The notes under the pieces were generated by a model. That model worked only from the letters and a program-made list of their open reading frames with translations. It ran no database searches and had not been told where the DNA came from. DNA of 35,817 nucleotides from Rhodocyclaceae bacterium (lineage in GTDB: Bacteria > Pseudomonadota > Gammaproteobacteria > Burkholderiales > Rhodocyclaceae), in assembly GCA_028687645.1 (NCBI GenBank), contig JAQTZQ010000020.1:1-35817 (forward strand), read 5' to 3'. A program made the translations under genes and the position numbers. Shown piece after piece: positions 24,384 through 33,181 of the stretch; the stretch's first letter is position 1; every line of letters begins with the position of its first letter.

Positions 24384-25745
24384 ATGCACACACTTGGAAC
24401 TGAACTCAATCCACTACGCATTGCCATCGTCGGCAGTGGCCCAAGTGGCTTTTACGCAGCGGAGGAATTGCTCAAGTCGAGCATGGCGGTCAGCGTGGAC
24501 ATGATTGATCGACTGCCATCTCCCTTTGGACTCGTCCGAAGTGGAGTTGCGCCTGACCATCCTAAGTTAAAGATGCCAATTGTCGTGTTTGACAAGGTTG
24601 CCCAGATGCCTGGATTTAGCTTTCACGGCAATGTCACGGTTGGCCAGGATATATCCGTAGAGGCCTTGCAAAAGACTCATCATGCAGTGATTTTTACGTG
24701 CGGCGCGCAAACCGACCGTAAACTAGGGGTGCCTGGGGAGGCTTTAGCAGGTAGCCATACAGCCACTGAATTCGTTGGCTGGTACAACGGTCACCCAGAC
24801 TATCGCCATCTAAATTTCGACCTATCTCAGGAAGTCGCAGTCATCATAGGCCAAGGCAACGTTGCTGCTGACGTTGCTAGAGCACTCAGTAAATCGGTCG
24901 ATGAATTAAGAACTACCGATATGGCAGAACACGCAATTGAAGCGTTAGCCAAAAGTCGTGTTCGCGAGATTCATATTATCGGCCGCCGGGGCCCTGCTCA
25001 GGCAAAGTTCACCAATAAGGAACTAAAGGAACTCGGAGAGTTAACCGGATGCTCCGCTGAAATCAACTCGGGTGGCATTGTCCTGAACGACGAAAGCCTC
25101 GTCGAGATCGAAAGCAAAACCAATTTTATCGCCGCAAAAAACGTCGAAATCATGCGCTCTTGGACGCAAAACGCCGCAACAAATGGCAACAAGCGGATTG
25201 TTTTCCATTTCCAGCAGAGTCCGGTCAAGCTGGTTGGTACAGATAGGGTCCAACAAATCATTCTGGAAAAGAATAACTTGAAGGGGCCTGCCTTTGACCA
25301 ACAGGCATATGGAACAGACGAACAGGAAATACTGAATTGCGGTTTAGTATTCCGCAGCATTGGATACCGTGGAGTTCCAATTCCAGGTGTTCCGTTCGAC
25401 GAAAAAAAAGGAACCTTTCCCAACTCGGCGGGCCGCATAAATAATGCGAGAGGTCTTTATACCGCTGGTTGGATCAAGCGTGGGCCATCTGGCATTATTG
25501 GCACAAACCGTGCCGATGCACTTGAAACGGTAGCTACTCTTCTTGGAGACTTGGAATCCCTAGAGCGAGATCCAAAGCCAGGTTTTTCGGCACATTTCAG
25601 CACACTTGAAAATAGCAAAGTAAAGGTTGTTAGTTACCAAGGCTGGCAACGAATCGATGCGGAGGAACGTCGCCGAGGAGAACTCAAAGGAAAGCCGCGA
25701 GAGAAAATCACTGACATTGCCGAGATGCTCAGTATTGCAAGCTAA
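24384..25745 (+). CDS. Ferredoxin-NADP+ reductase, adrenodoxin-reductase type
   Basis: This 453-residue flavoprotein belongs to the FprA/adrenodoxin reductase family, which carries electrons from NADPH to ferredoxin. The FAD motif IVGSGPSGFYAAEELL (15-30), the family signature FGLVRSGVAPDHPKLK, the NADP-binding VIIGQGNVAADVAR and the C-terminal GWIKRGPSGIIGTNRADA are all clear. The length is the usual ~450 residues. It is the last gene of the operon from the second CoA ligase. Together with the seven-iron ferredoxin it forms a complete NADPH-driven electron chain. No P450 or oxygenase follows in the window, so the partner must be encoded elsewhere. The ribosome site is weak, probably because translation couples to the upstream ferredoxin gene. 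Confidence 0.93.
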   Translation: MHTLGTELNPLRIAIVGSGPSGFYAAEELLKSSMAVSVDMIDRLPSPFGLVRSGVAPDHPKLKMPIVVFDKVAQMPGFSFHGNVTVGQDISVEALQKTHHAVIFTCGAQTDRKLGVPGEALAGSHTATEFVGWYNGHPDYRHLNFDLSQEVAVIIGQGNVAADVARALSKSVDELRTTDMAEHAIEALAKSRVREIHIIGRRGPAQAKFTNKELKELGELTGCSAEINSGGIVLNDESLVEIESKTNFIAAKNVEIMRSWTQNAATNGNKRIVFHFQQSPVKLVGTDRVQQIILEKNNLKGPAFDQQAYGTDEQEILNCGLVFRSIGYRGVPIPGVPFDEKKGTFPNSAGRINNARGLYTAGWIKRGPSGIIGTNRADALETVATLLGDLESLERDPKPGFSAHFSTLENSKVKVVSYQGWQRIDAEERRRGELKGKPREKITDIAEMLSIAS

Positions 25746-26173
25746 TTTCCTGAAGATAGTAACCAAGCCGGCAATCAAATTCGCTAATGGTGATGAGATC
25801 TCTAATTTAGTTCCATCAGCGTTTCAGTAAAAGTCCTCTGCTTGGATTTCTAAAGCCCCCCGTTCCCAACAGAGTGGTTGAGATTTCTAGCGATCTCGAA
25901 CATGAAGCAATTGTTCTGTTTGCTCGGGAGTGGCGTGCAGTTTTTCTGCACCCCATCCTCGACTTTAGTTCGCTCGCATTCGCAATGCCGACAAACTGGC
26001 TATACAAGTATCCATGTGCCCGCGACACTGATTTCAGGCAAACCAACAGTATTTAGCTTTTCACCGGAGCAGGTTCGACTCCTACATTGCTAGATCGATC
26101 TAATTGATTCAGATATTTTTGTTATAGATCGAAATCAACCGCTCGCATTACCAATATTTTGACGAAGATAAAA
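25746..26173. other. 428-bp intergenic region before gltA
   Basis: No gene is supported here. A stretch at 26069-26085 resembles a tRNA T-arm (AGGTTCGACTCC) but no other tRNA parts are found. A perfect 12-bp palindrome TAGATCGATCTA is at 26091-26102, ~72 bp before gltA. The remainder seems to be the leader and promoter zone of the gltA block, without a clear -35/-10 pair. Confidence 0.5.
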
Positions 26174-27472
26174 ATGACAATCGAACGCAAGGCAACACTG
26201 AGCATCGACGGCCAGGCGCCGGTCGATTTTTCGATCATGGCGCCGGTCCATGGCAACGACTGTGTCGACATCCGCACCCTGGGCGCCAAGACCGGCCTGT
26301 TCACCTACGACTCCGGCTTCCTGTCCACGGCCAGCTGCAAGTCAAAAATCACTTTCATCGATGGCGACGTCGGCCAGCTTCTGTACCGCGGCTACCCCAT
26401 CGAACAGCTCGCCGAGAACTGCAACTTCCTCGAAGTGGCCTATCTGCTGAAGAACGGCGAACTGCCCAATGCCGCACAGAAAGCCGGGTTCGAGAAAGCC
26501 GTGACGCAGAACACGATGGTGCACGAGCAGCTCGCCAAGTTTTTCTCCGGCTTCCGCCGCGACGCTCACCCGATGGCCGTCATGACCGGCGTCGTCGGCG
26601 CCCTTTCGGCCTTCTATCACGATGCCATGGACTTCGGCGACGCCGAGCACCGCAACGCCAATTTCATCCATCTCATCGCCAAGATGCCGACCATCGTCGC
26701 CATGGCCTACAAGTACAGCACGGGCATGCCCTTCATGCAGCCCGACTACGAGCTCGGCTACACCGCCAACTTCATGCGCATGATGTTCGGCAACCCGTGC
26801 GAGAAATACGTGCCGAACCCGGTGCTGGTGCGCGCCCTCGACGTCATCTTCACGCTGCACGCTGACCACGAGCAGAATGCCTCGACCTCGACCGTCCGTC
26901 TGGCCGGTTCTTCGGGCGCCAACCCCTTCGCCTGCATCGCGGCCGGCATCGCCTGCCTGTGGGGCCCGGCCCACGGGGGCGCCAACGAGGCCTGCCTGCA
27001 GATGCTCGAGGAAATCGGCGACGTCTCGCGCGTTCCCGAGTTCATCGCCCGCGCCAAGGACAAGAACGATTCGTTCAAGCTCATGGGCTTCGGTCACCGC
27101 GTCTATAAGAACTTCGATCCGCGCGCCAAGCTCATGCGCAAGGTGTGCAACGAGGTGCTGACCGAACTCGGCCTCGAAAACGACCGCCTGTTCAAGCTGG
27201 CCATGGAACTCGAGCGCATCGCCTTGGAAGACCCGTACTTCGTCGAGAAGAAGCTCTACCCGAACGTGGACTTCTACTCCGGCATCGTCCAGAAGGCCAT
27301 CGGCATCCCAACCGAAATGTTCACCTGCATCTTCGCCCTGGCCCGTACGGTCGGCTGGATGACGCAATGGGAAGAGATGATCACCGATCCGGAATACAAG
27401 ATCGGTCGTCCGCGTCAGCTGTACATGGGCGCCGCCAAGCGCGACGTCGTGCCGCTCGCCCAACGCGGCTAA
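26174..27472 (+). CDS. gltA: Citrate synthase (type II)
   Basis: GltA (432 residues) condenses acetyl-CoA with oxaloacetate, the entry to the TCA cycle. The ATG at 26174 gives the usual start [13 protein letters not shown]; a TTG at 26159 is less likely. Hallmarks are [21 protein letters not shown] near the N-terminus, [20 protein letters not shown], the catalytic His in [12 protein letters not shown], His in [14 protein letters not shown], and Asp in [16 protein letters not shown]. Its third codon positions are strongly C-biased, unlike the AT-richer neighbours on both sides, suggesting a housekeeping-type gene of different history. A terminator-like hairpin follows at 27489. A decayed gltA fragment lies 2.4 kb downstream. 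Confidence 0.97.
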   Translation: MTIERKATLSIDGQAPVDFSIMAPVHGNDCVDIRTLGAKTGLFTYDSGFLSTASCKSKITFIDGDVGQLLYRGYPIEQLAENCNFLEVAYLLKNGELPNAAQKAGFEKAVTQNTMVHEQLAKFFSGFRRDAHPMAVMTGVVGALSAFYHDAMDFGDAEHRNANFIHLIAKMPTIVAMAYKYSTGMPFMQPDYELGYTANFMRMMFGNPCEKYVPNPVLVRALDVIFTLHADHEQNASTSTVRLAGSSGANPFACIAAGIACLWGPAHGGANEACLQMLEEIGDVSRVPEFIARAKDKNDSFKLMGFGHRVYKNFDPRAKLMRKVCNEVLTELGLENDRLFKLAMELERIALEDPYFVEKKLYPNVDFYSGIVQKAIGIPTEMFTCIFALARTVGWMTQWEEMITDPEYKIGRPRQLYMGAAKRDVVPLAQRG

Positions 27473-27488
27473 ACACCATCCTTAAATC

Positions 27489-27530
27489 GCCGGTGGAATG
27501 CCCTAAAGGCATCCCCCGGCAGATTTTCTT
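27489..27530 (+). terminator. Rho-independent terminator after gltA
   Basis: GCCGGTGGAATGCC and GGCATCCCCCGGC pair with small mismatches around CTAAA, followed by AGATTTTCTT, starting 17 bases past the gltA stop. This isolates gltA from the ribBA-like gene downstream. Confidence 0.65.
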
Positions 27531-27778
27531 GGAGAACTCTTTGAACAATCCAGGTTGCCTCGCCAAATACACGAACTTTTCGGCCAGCCGGAAGTTAGCG
27601 TGGGTTCGCTGTCAGGCTGTGGACCTACACAACGCCTGCCACGTCCAGTTGGCAATCGGAATGTCACATACTTTCCGCCGAGAGAAATGAGGGAATTTAA
27701 AAAAATTTATAAGTACTAATGGGGCTTACAAGAAAGGGAATCGATTTAGCCTTCTTCGGCCGCCAACTTTCACGACCA

Positions 27779-28897
27779 ATGGAGTTCGCCATAAAAATTC
27801 CCACAAAATCAAATATTTCGAGTACATCTGAGATCATTGGAGAACTCAAGGCCGGCCGTATGGTCGTCCTGGTAGATGAAGAAGATCGGGAGAACGAGGG
27901 TGATCTCGTCATTGCAGCTCAGCATGTTACGTCCGAGGCCATTAATTTTATGGCCAAGCACGGGCGGGGCTTAATCTGTTTGACACTTACCGAAGCACAC
28001 TGCAGAAAACTGAGTCTCGGCCAGATGGCTGGCAACAACAAGACCCAGTACGGGACTGCCTTTACTGTCTCGATTGAGGCGGCCAAGGGCGTCACTACCG
28101 GGATTTCCGCCGCTGATCGTGCCCACACCATTCAAGTTGCCGTCAGCAAGGGAACAACGACTGACGATATCGTTCAGCCTGGCCATGTATTTCCTATCAT
28201 GGCTCGCGAAGGGGGCGTGCTTGTGCGTGCCGGACATACGGAAGCCGGTTGCGATTTGGCAGGCATCGCAGGCCTTGAGCCGGCTTCAGTCATTTGCGAA
28301 ATCATGAACGACGATGGCACCATGGCTCGTTTGCCAGAGCTAATCAAGTTCGCAAACACACATGGCCTGAAGATCGGTACGATCGCAGACCTGATTCACT
28401 TTCGAGCAGCTTCCGAGACATTGGTGGAGCGCATTACAAGCAAAGCTATTAGCACGCGCCACGGAGAATTCATTCTGTATGCCTATCGTGATAAGGCCAA
28501 TATCACCACTCATCTGGCATTGGTGAAAGGCAATATACCTGCAGATGGTGAAACGCTAGTTCGTGTTCATCAACCGCTCTCAGTACTTGATTTTCTTGAC
28601 CCATCTAGTCGGAGCCAGACCTTCTCAATTGATCAGGCGCAAGCGGCAATAGCCAACCACGGTCATGGTGTCATTGTGTTGATGCATCTCGCCGAAAATG
28701 ACGAGTCCCTGCTCAATCGACTAACTGGTGAGAAAGCTGTAGCGCAACCCAAGTGGGACCCGCGTACCTACGGTATCGGAGCACAGATTTTGCGTGATCT
28801 TGGCGTTACAAAAATGTGTCTGCTTGCTTCTCCGAACAAAATGCCCTCCATGACAGGCTTTGGCCTTGAAGTCAGTGGGTTTAAAGCAGCCATTTGA
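27779..28897 (+). CDS. ribBA: 3,4-dihydroxy-2-butanone 4-phosphate synthase with degenerate GTP cyclohydrolase II-like domain
   Basis: RibB makes the four-carbon precursor of riboflavin from ribulose 5-phosphate. The N-terminal ~210 residues carry all RibB motifs: VDEEDRENEGDLVIAA, AKHGRGLICL, GVTTGISAADRAHTI and RAGHTEAGCDLAGI. The remaining ~160 residues align with RibA (GTP cyclohydrolase II) but the zinc/catalytic region reads LVRVHQPLSVLDFLD where RibA has VRVHSEC, so the Zn cysteines are absent and this half should not be active; such degenerate RibBA proteins are common in betaproteobacteria. The start is uncertain: an ATG at 27719 would add 20 residues with no better ribosome site. 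It lies 69 bp before folE2. Confidence 0.9.
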   Translation: MEFAIKIPTKSNISSTSEIIGELKAGRMVVLVDEEDRENEGDLVIAAQHVTSEAINFMAKHGRGLICLTLTEAHCRKLSLGQMAGNNKTQYGTAFTVSIEAAKGVTTGISAADRAHTIQVAVSKGTTTDDIVQPGHVFPIMAREGGVLVRAGHTEAGCDLAGIAGLEPASVICEIMNDDGTMARLPELIKFANTHGLKIGTIADLIHFRAASETLVERITSKAISTRHGEFILYAYRDKANITTHLALVKGNIPADGETLVRVHQPLSVLDFLDPSSRSQTFSIDQAQAAIANHGHGVIVLMHLAENDESLLNRLTGEKAVAQPKWDPRTYGIGAQILRDLGVTKMCLLASPNKMPSMTGFGLEVSGFKAAI

Positions 28898-28966
28898 TGA
28901 CTATATTCATGGCGCTTCACCCCAGAAAAAATTCCTCTTTATTCGGACAAGCCCCAGCCAAGCAAA

Positions 28967-29764
28967 ATGGATAGAAAAACTCAATTAATGCCGGATGTCC
29001 AAAGTGCTGCTGACACTCGCCAGATAGCAATCAACAAGGTCGGCATCAAGTCGATCCGCCACCCGATCAAGGTCCAGGACAAATCAACCGGCGTGCAGCA
29101 CACCATCGCCATGTTCAACATGTACGTCGGCCTGCCGCACAACTTCAAGGGCACGCACATGTCTCGCTTCGTGGAGATCCTGAACAGCCACGAACGCGAA
29201 ATCTCGGTCGAGAACTTCCCGGTCATGCTGCGTGACATGGTCGCCAAGCTCGAAGCCGAAACCGGCCACATCGAGATGAACTTCCCGTATTTCATCAACA
29301 AGACGGCGCCGATTTCCGGCGTGCAAAGCCTGATGGACTACGACGTCACCTTTATCGGCGATATCTGCCACGGCGAGATCGCCACCTCGGTCAAGGTCGT
29401 CGTCCCGGTCACCAGCCTTTGCCCGTGCTCGAAGAAAATCTCGGAGCGCGGCGCCCACAACCAGCGTTCGCACGTCACGATTACCGCCCGCACCAACGAT
29501 TTCGTATGGATCGAGGAAATCGTCCAGCTCGTCGAGCAGGAAGCTTCCTGCGAGCTGTTCGGCCTGCTCAAGCGCCCGGATGAGAAATACGTTACCGAAC
29601 GCGCCTACGACAATCCCAAGTTCGTCGAAGACATGGTCCGCGATGTGGCCGCCCGTCTCAATGCCAATGGGCGCATCGACGCTTACACTGTTGAATGCGA
29701 AAATTTCGAGTCCATCCACAATCATTCAGCATACGCTTCTATTGATGGGAAACAGCCGCTTTAA
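28967..29764 (+). CDS. folE2: GTP cyclohydrolase I, FolE2 type
   Basis: FolE2 (265 residues) makes 7,8-dihydroneopterin triphosphate from GTP, the first step of folate or queuosine-type synthesis, and can replace zinc-dependent FolE when zinc is scarce. The family signature is clear: [20 protein letters not shown] near the start, [20 protein letters not shown], and the metal/catalytic Cys region [23 protein letters not shown]. The C-terminus [17 protein letters not shown] is typical. The middle of the gene (about 29040-29680) has strong C-ending codon bias like gltA, while the first ~70 and last ~90 bases are AT-richer like the surrounding DNA, giving a mosaic look. No strong ribosome site precedes the ATG. 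Confidence 0.95.
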   Translation: MDRKTQLMPDVQSAADTRQIAINKVGIKSIRHPIKVQDKSTGVQHTIAMFNMYVGLPHNFKGTHMSRFVEILNSHEREISVENFPVMLRDMVAKLEAETGHIEMNFPYFINKTAPISGVQSLMDYDVTFIGDICHGEIATSVKVVVPVTSLCPCSKKISERGAHNQRSHVTITARTNDFVWIEEIVQLVEQEASCELFGLLKRPDEKYVTERAYDNPKFVEDMVRDVAARLNANGRIDAYTVECENFESIHNHSAYASIDGKQPL

Positions 29765-29889
29765 TCAGTTCCGCAGCTACCTGTTTTAGTACTGTTAATT
29801 GGGTTTTGCCTTTTATGTTCAAAGACAGCGTCTTTATGCTTCCGTCAAGCTGATAGACAGATGCGTCGCCACACTCTGTGCTATTCACT

Positions 29890-30031
29890 TTTCGGGAAGG
29901 ATCAGAACATCTGCGAGAAATACGTCCCCAACCCAATGCAGGTCGATGCGCTGAATACAATCTTCACGCTGTACGCCGATCAAGAATAGAACGCATCGAC
30001 TTCCACTGTCGGTCTGGCCGGTTCCCCAGCC
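29890..30031 (+). pseudogene. gltA: Decayed fragment of citrate synthase (gltA)
   Basis: Reading from about 29890 gives [18 protein letters not shown], then ALNTIFTLYADQE, a TAG stop, then NASTSTVGLAGS. Intact gltA at 26798-26911 reads [20 protein letters not shown] and [19 protein letters not shown], so the fragment aligns without gaps over ~38 codons. The TAG replaces the CAG codon. Many changes are at third positions, which suggests old divergence rather than a recent copy. The rest of 29765-30102 (338 bp, upstream of the hydrolase gene) shows nothing else I recognise. Confidence 0.85.
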
Positions 30032-30102
30032 TTACGCCTCCGGGCTCTTAGCCATATAAATGGACGAGACCTGCCGACCTTCCATATACAATGAGTTAGC
30101 CC

Positions 30103-30939
30103 ATGACGAATTTTCTGGCAGACGATGGCGAAACCATCCACTTAAATATCTCTGGCAAAGGTTCGCCTCTGATTCTGTTGCACGGATGGACTTCAAGCAA
30201 CCAGGAATGGTCTCCCTTCATCGCCGAGCTGAATGCCAAACACCGTGTCTATCGCTGGGATGCACGAGGCCATGGCTGCCATGCGGTTAGACACCCGAAT
30301 GCGGTTACTGTCGAGCGCATGGCATCCGACCTGCGGAATATGATCGACAATTACGGCATCACCAATGCCACCGCCACAGGCCATTCAATGGGCGCACTAA
30401 CGCTATGGCAATACTTGCGCGACCATGGCACTCACGGGCTGTGCAAACTCTGCTTGATCGACCAATCGCCCAAGCTAATGACGAGCGATGACTGGGAACA
30501 CGGAGTTTACGGTGATTTTGGCGTCGACCGTAACAGGGAGATGATTTCATGGCTGCGCAACGACTTTGCAGAGGGTGTGCTGAAGCTAGTGGCGAACGGC
30601 TTAAACAAACGTGCCGAAGAGAATTATCGGCAAAACTCGCCGGGCTGGGAGCGTATGCGTTCCGCATTGCGTACACTAAATCCGGAACCGCTGATCAACT
30701 GCTGGCTGAGCCTGAGCGCTGCCGATTATCGTGACGTTCTGGCAAAAATATCGCTGCCGACGCTGCTGATCTATGGCAGCGAGAGCAATTTCTACCGAAC
30801 ATCGACCGCACGGTACGTATCCGACAAAATTCCGAATGCAGTCCTGCGTATCTACGAGGACACCGATCATTCGCCCCATCAATGGCAACGCGAACGTTTT
30901 GTACGCGAGTTGATCGAGTTCATCAACGCGCCAGACTGA
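30103..30939 (+). CDS. Alpha/beta hydrolase
   Basis: This 278-residue protein has the alpha/beta hydrolase fold: the oxyanion-loop motif LLHGWTSSNQEW (25-36), RWDARGHG (51-58), the nucleophile elbow ATGHSMGAL with Ser95, and a C-terminal His in DTDHSPHQWQRERF; a candidate Asp lies in LLIYGSESNF/EDTDHS. It has no signal peptide and should be cytoplasmic. The substrate cannot be read from sequence; ester, lactone or C-C hydrolysis (meta-cleavage type) are all possible. It is related in style to the alpha/beta hydrolase at 31305 (HGW, GHSMG) but diverged. It lies 71 bp after the gltA fragment. Confidence 0.88.
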   Translation: MTNFLADDGETIHLNISGKGSPLILLHGWTSSNQEWSPFIAELNAKHRVYRWDARGHGCHAVRHPNAVTVERMASDLRNMIDNYGITNATATGHSMGALTLWQYLRDHGTHGLCKLCLIDQSPKLMTSDDWEHGVYGDFGVDRNREMISWLRNDFAEGVLKLVANGLNKRAEENYRQNSPGWERMRSALRTLNPEPLINCWLSLSAADYRDVLAKISLPTLLIYGSESNFYRTSTARYVSDKIPNAVLRIYEDTDHSPHQWQRERFVRELIEFINAPD

Positions 30940-31304
30940 AGCAGCAACCAGCCGCTCATCTCAAGACAAACATATTTTATTTCGCCCGGCCTATTTTTTG
31001 ACAGATAGCAAAATCACTTAGCTTGAGTAGAGCGCATAAGAACTAATGTGTAAAGGATCACTCGGCAGGAAACTTCTCCAATGCCAGAACCGATGATTAC
31101 CGTAGCGGATTCATTGCGGAATCATGCCAATGGCAATATGCAACTCGGCCTATGCCCCATTCTGCCAGGACCGGCAGGTGGACTCCCAGGTCGCTCTGTC
31201 CTCTCTACAGATTTTGTCATTCGGCGGACATATCCTATTCCTTAGTGCGCTACTCTGGCGGTATCTTATTAACATGGAACGCGAAAAGGGCAATTAAGAT
31301 TGAC
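30940..31304. other. 365-bp intergenic region between two hydrolase genes
   Basis: No gene is supported. A TTGACA (near 31000) may be a -35 box, but no matching -10 at 16-18 bases was found. The stretch GATTC-N6-GAATC near 31110 is a small inverted repeat. I see nothing else of note. Confidence 0.45.
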
Positions 31305-32174
31305 ATGTCTCTAACTAGCACGACTGAACATATCGTACTCCGCAGCTTGCGCTATCATGTCCGCCACTGGGGCCCGCTCGATGCGCCTAAGCTTTTTCTG
31401 CTGCACGGTTGGATGGATTCATCAGCCACCTTCCAGTTTGTCGTCGATGCGTTCAAGAACGCTTGGCATATTATCGCGCCAGACTGGCGCGGCTATGGTG
31501 ACAGCGAATGGCTGGGACACCCCTACTGGTTCCCTGACTACTATGCCGATCTTGATGCCCTGCTTCAGCATTACTCCCCGGATGAGCCGGCCAAGTTGGT
31601 TGGTCACAGCATGGGCGCAAACATTGCGGCAACTTTCGCTGGCCTCCGCCCACAGCGAGTTGCCCAACTGGCGATGCTCGATTTTCTCGGCCTCAAGCCG
31701 GACCCCGCCATCGATGCCCCAACCCAGATCGGGAAATGGCTGGACGAAATCGCCGAGCAACCGCAACTCAGGGTCTATCCAGATCACGGCGCGCTGGCCC
31801 GCCGGCTGCGTTTTACCAACCCTCGATTGACCGTTGAACAAGCAGAATTTCTGTCCCATGCAGTCAGTCGTGTGACCACTGACGGCTCAGTCGAAATGGC
31901 TTGTGATCCGTGGCACAAGGTGGCATCGCCCTCACTTTATCGGGTGGACGATGCCATGGCGGCCTGGCGTCGCGTGACAGCGCCAGTACTTATGGTGATC
32001 GCTGAAAAGGGGTTTGTTATCACGCGCTTCGGTCAGGAGCCGGATGAGTTTCAGCGGCGTATTAGCAGTTTTTCTAATATTCAGATTCACACGGTTGCAG
32101 ACGCCGGACACAACGTGCATCACGACCAACCAGAGATCGTTGCTGGGCTACTCGAGGGATTTTTGCAACGGTGA
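31305..32174 (+). CDS. Alpha/beta hydrolase
   Basis: From the ATG at 31305 (289 residues) this is a second alpha/beta hydrolase: FLLHGWMDSSATFQFV (31-46), APDWRGYGDSEW, nucleophile elbow LVGHSMGANIA with Ser102, and a C-terminal His in VADAGHNVHHDQPEIV. The GHNVHHDQPE ending is common in proteobacterial haloalkane-dehalogenase-like or esterase-like hydrolases. An upstream in-frame ATG at 31152 is rejected because it adds 51 residues with no family resemblance. Context does not reveal a substrate. The following 249 bp (32175-32423) to the TetR gene hold no supported gene. Confidence 0.88.
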   Translation: MSLTSTTEHIVLRSLRYHVRHWGPLDAPKLFLLHGWMDSSATFQFVVDAFKNAWHIIAPDWRGYGDSEWLGHPYWFPDYYADLDALLQHYSPDEPAKLVGHSMGANIAATFAGLRPQRVAQLAMLDFLGLKPDPAIDAPTQIGKWLDEIAEQPQLRVYPDHGALARRLRFTNPRLTVEQAEFLSHAVSRVTTDGSVEMACDPWHKVASPSLYRVDDAMAAWRRVTAPVLMVIAEKGFVITRFGQEPDEFQRRISSFSNIQIHTVADAGHNVHHDQPEIVAGLLEGFLQR

Positions 32175-32423
32175 CCTCCACCTACAGGCAGGTACTCGGC
32201 CAAAGCCGCCCTTGGGCCTATTCTTCATGTTAGACGGCAATTCGCCGGTTAGCGGTCTTTCAACCGTAGACGGCGCTGAATGGCAGCTTTCTCATTCGGG
32301 GAACTGGCGCTTCCGACCCAATCCGGACCGTCATAGGAAGAACGCTCGTAAGTCGGCTATTGAATTACTGCGGCCAATACATCTTGCCGACCTGAGAATG
32401 CTGCCAGCCCAGCAGCTTGAGAT

Positions 32424-33107
32424 TTACACCTGCGATAGCGGCAATCCTTGAATAAGCGAATCCATATAGCGCTCGAAAAGCGTGTCAGGGTTTTGCTTGA
32501 ACAAGCGGATGCGTCCCGTGTTGTTCAGCACCAACACGCCCACGATGTGTGCAAAGACGGCACTGGTTTCGAGAACGGCCTCTTCAGTGCTCAGTCCCAA
32601 AGCTTCCAACTGCACCTGCACAGGGTTCAACGCCGCCATTAACTGGTCGTTCAACTCCTGGTTGAGTTCCGCTGTCAGGCCACGCGGCTTCATGCCATCG
32701 AACAGGTAGAAGCCCAAATCCAGTTCTTTGGGATTGTCGCGGTAGAAAACGTAGAAGGCTTCCGCTTTGGCGCGAAGCAAGTCGATTGATGATGCAGATT
32801 TGCCACTCGGTTTCGCAGCCTCGACGACTTGGTTTAAGCGCTGCAAGGACTCACCGAGCAGCGCCCCGTATATCTCTTCCAGATTGACGAAGTAGCTGTA
32901 TATGGCACCGGGGGTATAGCCCGCTCGCTTGGCGATTTCCCGCAAGCTTGCGCCATCCAGACCTAGCTCGAAAAACGCGCTACGTGCCGCGTCGAGAATC
33001 AGGGTTCGCCGCGCCTGATTGAGCGTACTTTCCCGCGCCACGCGGGATGCGGCGGTGTCACCACTTTTTCTGGCGGTATTTTTTCGAACGGCAGTTGACT
33101 TTTCCAT
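32424..33107 (-). CDS. TetR-family transcriptional regulator of the HpaB-like operon
   Basis: This 227-residue protein has a basic N-terminal extension (~30 residues, KSTAVRKNTARKSG), then a TetR helix-turn-helix with RTLILDAARSAFFELGLDGA, SLREIAKRAGYTPGAIYSYF and NLEEIYGALL. The ~150-residue C-terminal domain is helical. It is divergent from the HpaB-family gene with only 74 bp between the two ATGs, and this gap contains inverted repeats at 33124-33148. Local autoregulation and control of the HpaB-isochorismatase pair is the straightforward reading; the inducer would be the aromatic or heterocyclic substrate. It is not closely similar to the first TetR in the window. Confidence 0.88.
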   Translation of the reverse strand: MEKSTAVRKNTARKSGDTAASRVARESTLNQARRTLILDAARSAFFELGLDGASLREIAKRAGYTPGAIYSYFVNLEEIYGALLGESLQRLNQVVEAAKPSGKSASSIDLLRAKAEAFYVFYRDNPKELDLGFYLFDGMKPRGLTAELNQELNDQLMAALNPVQVQLEALGLSTEEAVLETSAVFAHIVGVLVLNNTGRIRLFKQNPDTLFERYMDSLIQGLPLSQV

Positions 33108-33114
33108 GAACCGG

Positions 33115-33148
33115 ATTATACACTGTTCTTACAAATTGAACACTGTTC
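33115..33148. promoter_or_regulatory. Divergent promoter/operator between tetR and the HpaB-like gene
   Basis: A perfect 11-bp palindrome GAACACTGTTC (33138-33148) follows a copy of ACACTGTTC (33120-33128), whose TGTTC pairs with the next GAACA as a second inverted repeat across 9 bases. On the minus strand a consensus TATAAT (33115-33120) lies 7 bases before the tetR ATG. These are likely the binding sites of the adjacent TetR. Confidence 0.6.
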
Positions 33149-33181
33149 AATATTATTAACGGCGTTACGAGAGGAATAAAC

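Noticed and set aside
26069-26085. tRNA gene suggested by AGGTTCGACTCC
   Set aside because: Only a T-arm-like piece is present; one T-stem pair is mismatched and no anticodon arm, D-arm or acceptor partner lies upstream.
26342-27463. Long minus-strand frame antisense to gltA
   Set aside because: Typical shadow of a strongly C-biased gene; the protein is a repeat-like mix of Val, Glu, His and Asp without known motifs.
32175-32423. Small gene or decayed transposon between the second hydrolase and tetR
   Set aside because: No frame with a start, ribosome site and recognisable motif; similarity to intergenic repeats of other genomes cannot be judged without a search.
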